A stretch of 6,740 nucleotides of DNA. It comes from JANYCO01 sp035535995. GTDB taxonomy: Bacteria; Bacteroidota; Bacteroidia; Cytophagales; Cytophagaceae. Position numbers and translations under genes: made by a program. Under the pieces are notes generated by a model, which had not been told where the DNA came from, did no database searches, and saw only the letters and a program-made list of their open reading frames with translations. Shown here piece by piece: positions 5,967 through 6,740 of this stretch (its first letter is position 1; each line of letters starts with the position of its first letter). Where the stretch lies: positions 1-6,740 of the forward strand of contig DATLOZ010000017.1 of NCBI GenBank assembly GCA_035535995.1, written 5' to 3'.

Positions 5967-6701
5967 ATGAAAAAAATCATTTTCCTTTTTGCGCTCACGC
6001 TGGCTGGTATGCAGGCAGAGGCTCAGAAAGTTTCTGAGAAAACACTCAACGAAATTTGCGGCTGCGTAAAAAAGATCGACAAAAAATTATCCGAAGACGC
6101 TCAAACCGATCAGGCGCTGGCTTGTATGGCTACCAACATGGAGAAAAATTTTGAAGCGCTCGCTAAAGAATACAACCTTGACATGAACAACCCGGAACAA
6201 GCGGCAGAAGAGCTTGGCGCACAGATCGGAATGCAACTGGTAACCCAATGCCCGGAGATCGTGCCTTATATGATGAACTATTCCAGGAGACAACAGCAAA
6301 GCACCGGCTCCGACCAGGTAGATATTAATCCTGATACCTTGAAGCTCGACAGCAAAGTTTGTGCTTTGTACAAATCAGGGAAATATGCCTATGGCAATAC
6401 CTACATGAATAATAAGGCAATTCCGGAAACCGATTCTACTGCTTATACAGAAATAAAAGACGGCATTTCAACCGATTATTCTCAGGATAAAAAATACTAT
6501 ACCAAATGGAGCACCCGCTGGATCAGCGATTGCGAATGGGAAAACACGTTGATAGAAACAAACGAACCCAACGTAAAAATGCTTTTGAAAAAAGGTGATA
6601 AAGTAACTATGAAAGCAATTGGCTCCACGGGAAAGAATCTGTGGGTAAAAGCCAAAATGATGGGAATGGATTTTATCATTTTTTTTAAGAGAATCAATTA
6701 A
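5967..6701 (+). CDS. Secreted two-part protein of unknown function
   Basis: A 244-residue protein with a signal peptide (MKKIIFLFALTLAGMQAEAQ, cleavage near 19-20). The ATG at 5967 is preferred over an in-frame ATG at 5907, which lies inside the terminator loop and would put 20 residues ahead of the signal. Residues 25-105 look helical, with CGC (31-33), C53 and C95. They resemble a helical Cys-containing region seen in many uncharacterised secreted Bacteroidota proteins (ICxC, then ACM, then a QCPEIV segment). A Gln/Ser-rich linker (108-118) leads to residues 128-240, which have C132 and C189 and alternating polar/hydrophobic strands (VCALYKSGKYAYGNTY, WSTRWISDCEWE). This suggests a small beta-barrel, perhaps lipocalin-like. 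Six cysteines are consistent with periplasmic disulfides. No enzyme motif is seen. It follows the sigma-protease pair but has a terminator between. Confidence 0.8.
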   Translation: MKKIIFLFALTLAGMQAEAQKVSEKTLNEICGCVKKIDKKLSEDAQTDQALACMATNMEKNFEALAKEYNLDMNNPEQAAEELGAQIGMQLVTQCPEIVPYMMNYSRRQQQSTGSDQVDINPDTLKLDSKVCALYKSGKYAYGNTYMNNKAIPETDSTAYTEIKDGISTDYSQDKKYYTKWSTRWISDCEWENTLIETNEPNVKMLLKKGDKVTMKAIGSTGKNLWVKAKMMGMDFIIFFKRIN

Positions 6702-6712
6702 ACCCTTGCCTA

Positions 6713-6740
6713 GTAGTGCCACGACTTTGAGTCGTGGCAC
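6713..6740 (+). repeat. Perfect palindrome with 5' GTAG, REP-like (or terminator)
   Basis: GTGCCACGAC (6716-6725) pairs perfectly with GTCGTGGCAC (6731-6740) around TTTGA, 11 bp if the T-A pair inside the loop is counted. GTAG stands at its 5' foot (6713-6716). GTAG or GGAG before a GC-rich stem is the known hallmark of REP elements mobilised by RAYT (IS200-like) transposases. The stem begins 15 bp after the stop codon of the preceding gene, so it could equally be its intrinsic terminator. The window ends at the last stem base, so a T-run cannot be seen. Confidence 0.55.

Noticed and set aside
6468..6740. Minus-strand frames opposite the end of the secreted protein gene
   Set aside because: They are antisense to a good coding frame and read out of the palindrome, with no recognisable features.

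Overview
The window looks like chromosomal DNA from a member of the Bacteroidota, probably a Chitinophagaceae-like organism. This is inferred from several things: signal peptides ending in SAQ or AEA-Q, AT-rich leaders without clear Shine-Dalgarno sequences, a small Thr/Ala/Asp-rich lipoprotein, an ECF sigma factor followed by a membrane protein with the usual Bacteroidota cytoplasmic anti-sigma-like head, and strong protein similarity to families of that phylum. No RNA genes, CRISPR arrays, integrases or transposase genes are visible.

Left part (1-3604, all on the minus strand, read right to left): a secreted M28 zinc aminopeptidase, a DctA-type C4-dicarboxylate/cation symporter whose start codon overlaps the peptidase stop codon (ATGA), and, 83 bp further on, a kynureninase that runs off the left edge. 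The first two are almost certainly one transcript. The kynureninase may be a third member. Together they suggest peptide or amino-acid catabolism combined with organic-acid uptake.

Middle (3605-4208): a 64-residue lipoprotein gene on the minus strand with its own promoter and a strong intrinsic terminator, then a 266-bp divergent intergenic region. That region carries an AT-rich hairpin, a mirrored pair of GGGTTACC boxes (one on each side) and a tandem 10-bp repeat.

Right part (4209-6740, plus strand): an ECF sigma factor and, 16 bp downstream, a single-pass membrane protein. Its cytoplasmic head resembles Bacteroidota anti-sigma factors, and its periplasmic part is a trypsin/HtrA-like serine protease with an intact His-Asp-Ser triad, no PDZ domain and no cysteine. 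This fusion of a likely sigma regulator with a protease is the most interesting item in the window. A perfect 11-bp terminator ends the pair. A secreted two-part protein of unknown function follows. The window closes on a perfect palindrome preceded by GTAG, which is either that gene's terminator or a REP-like repeat.
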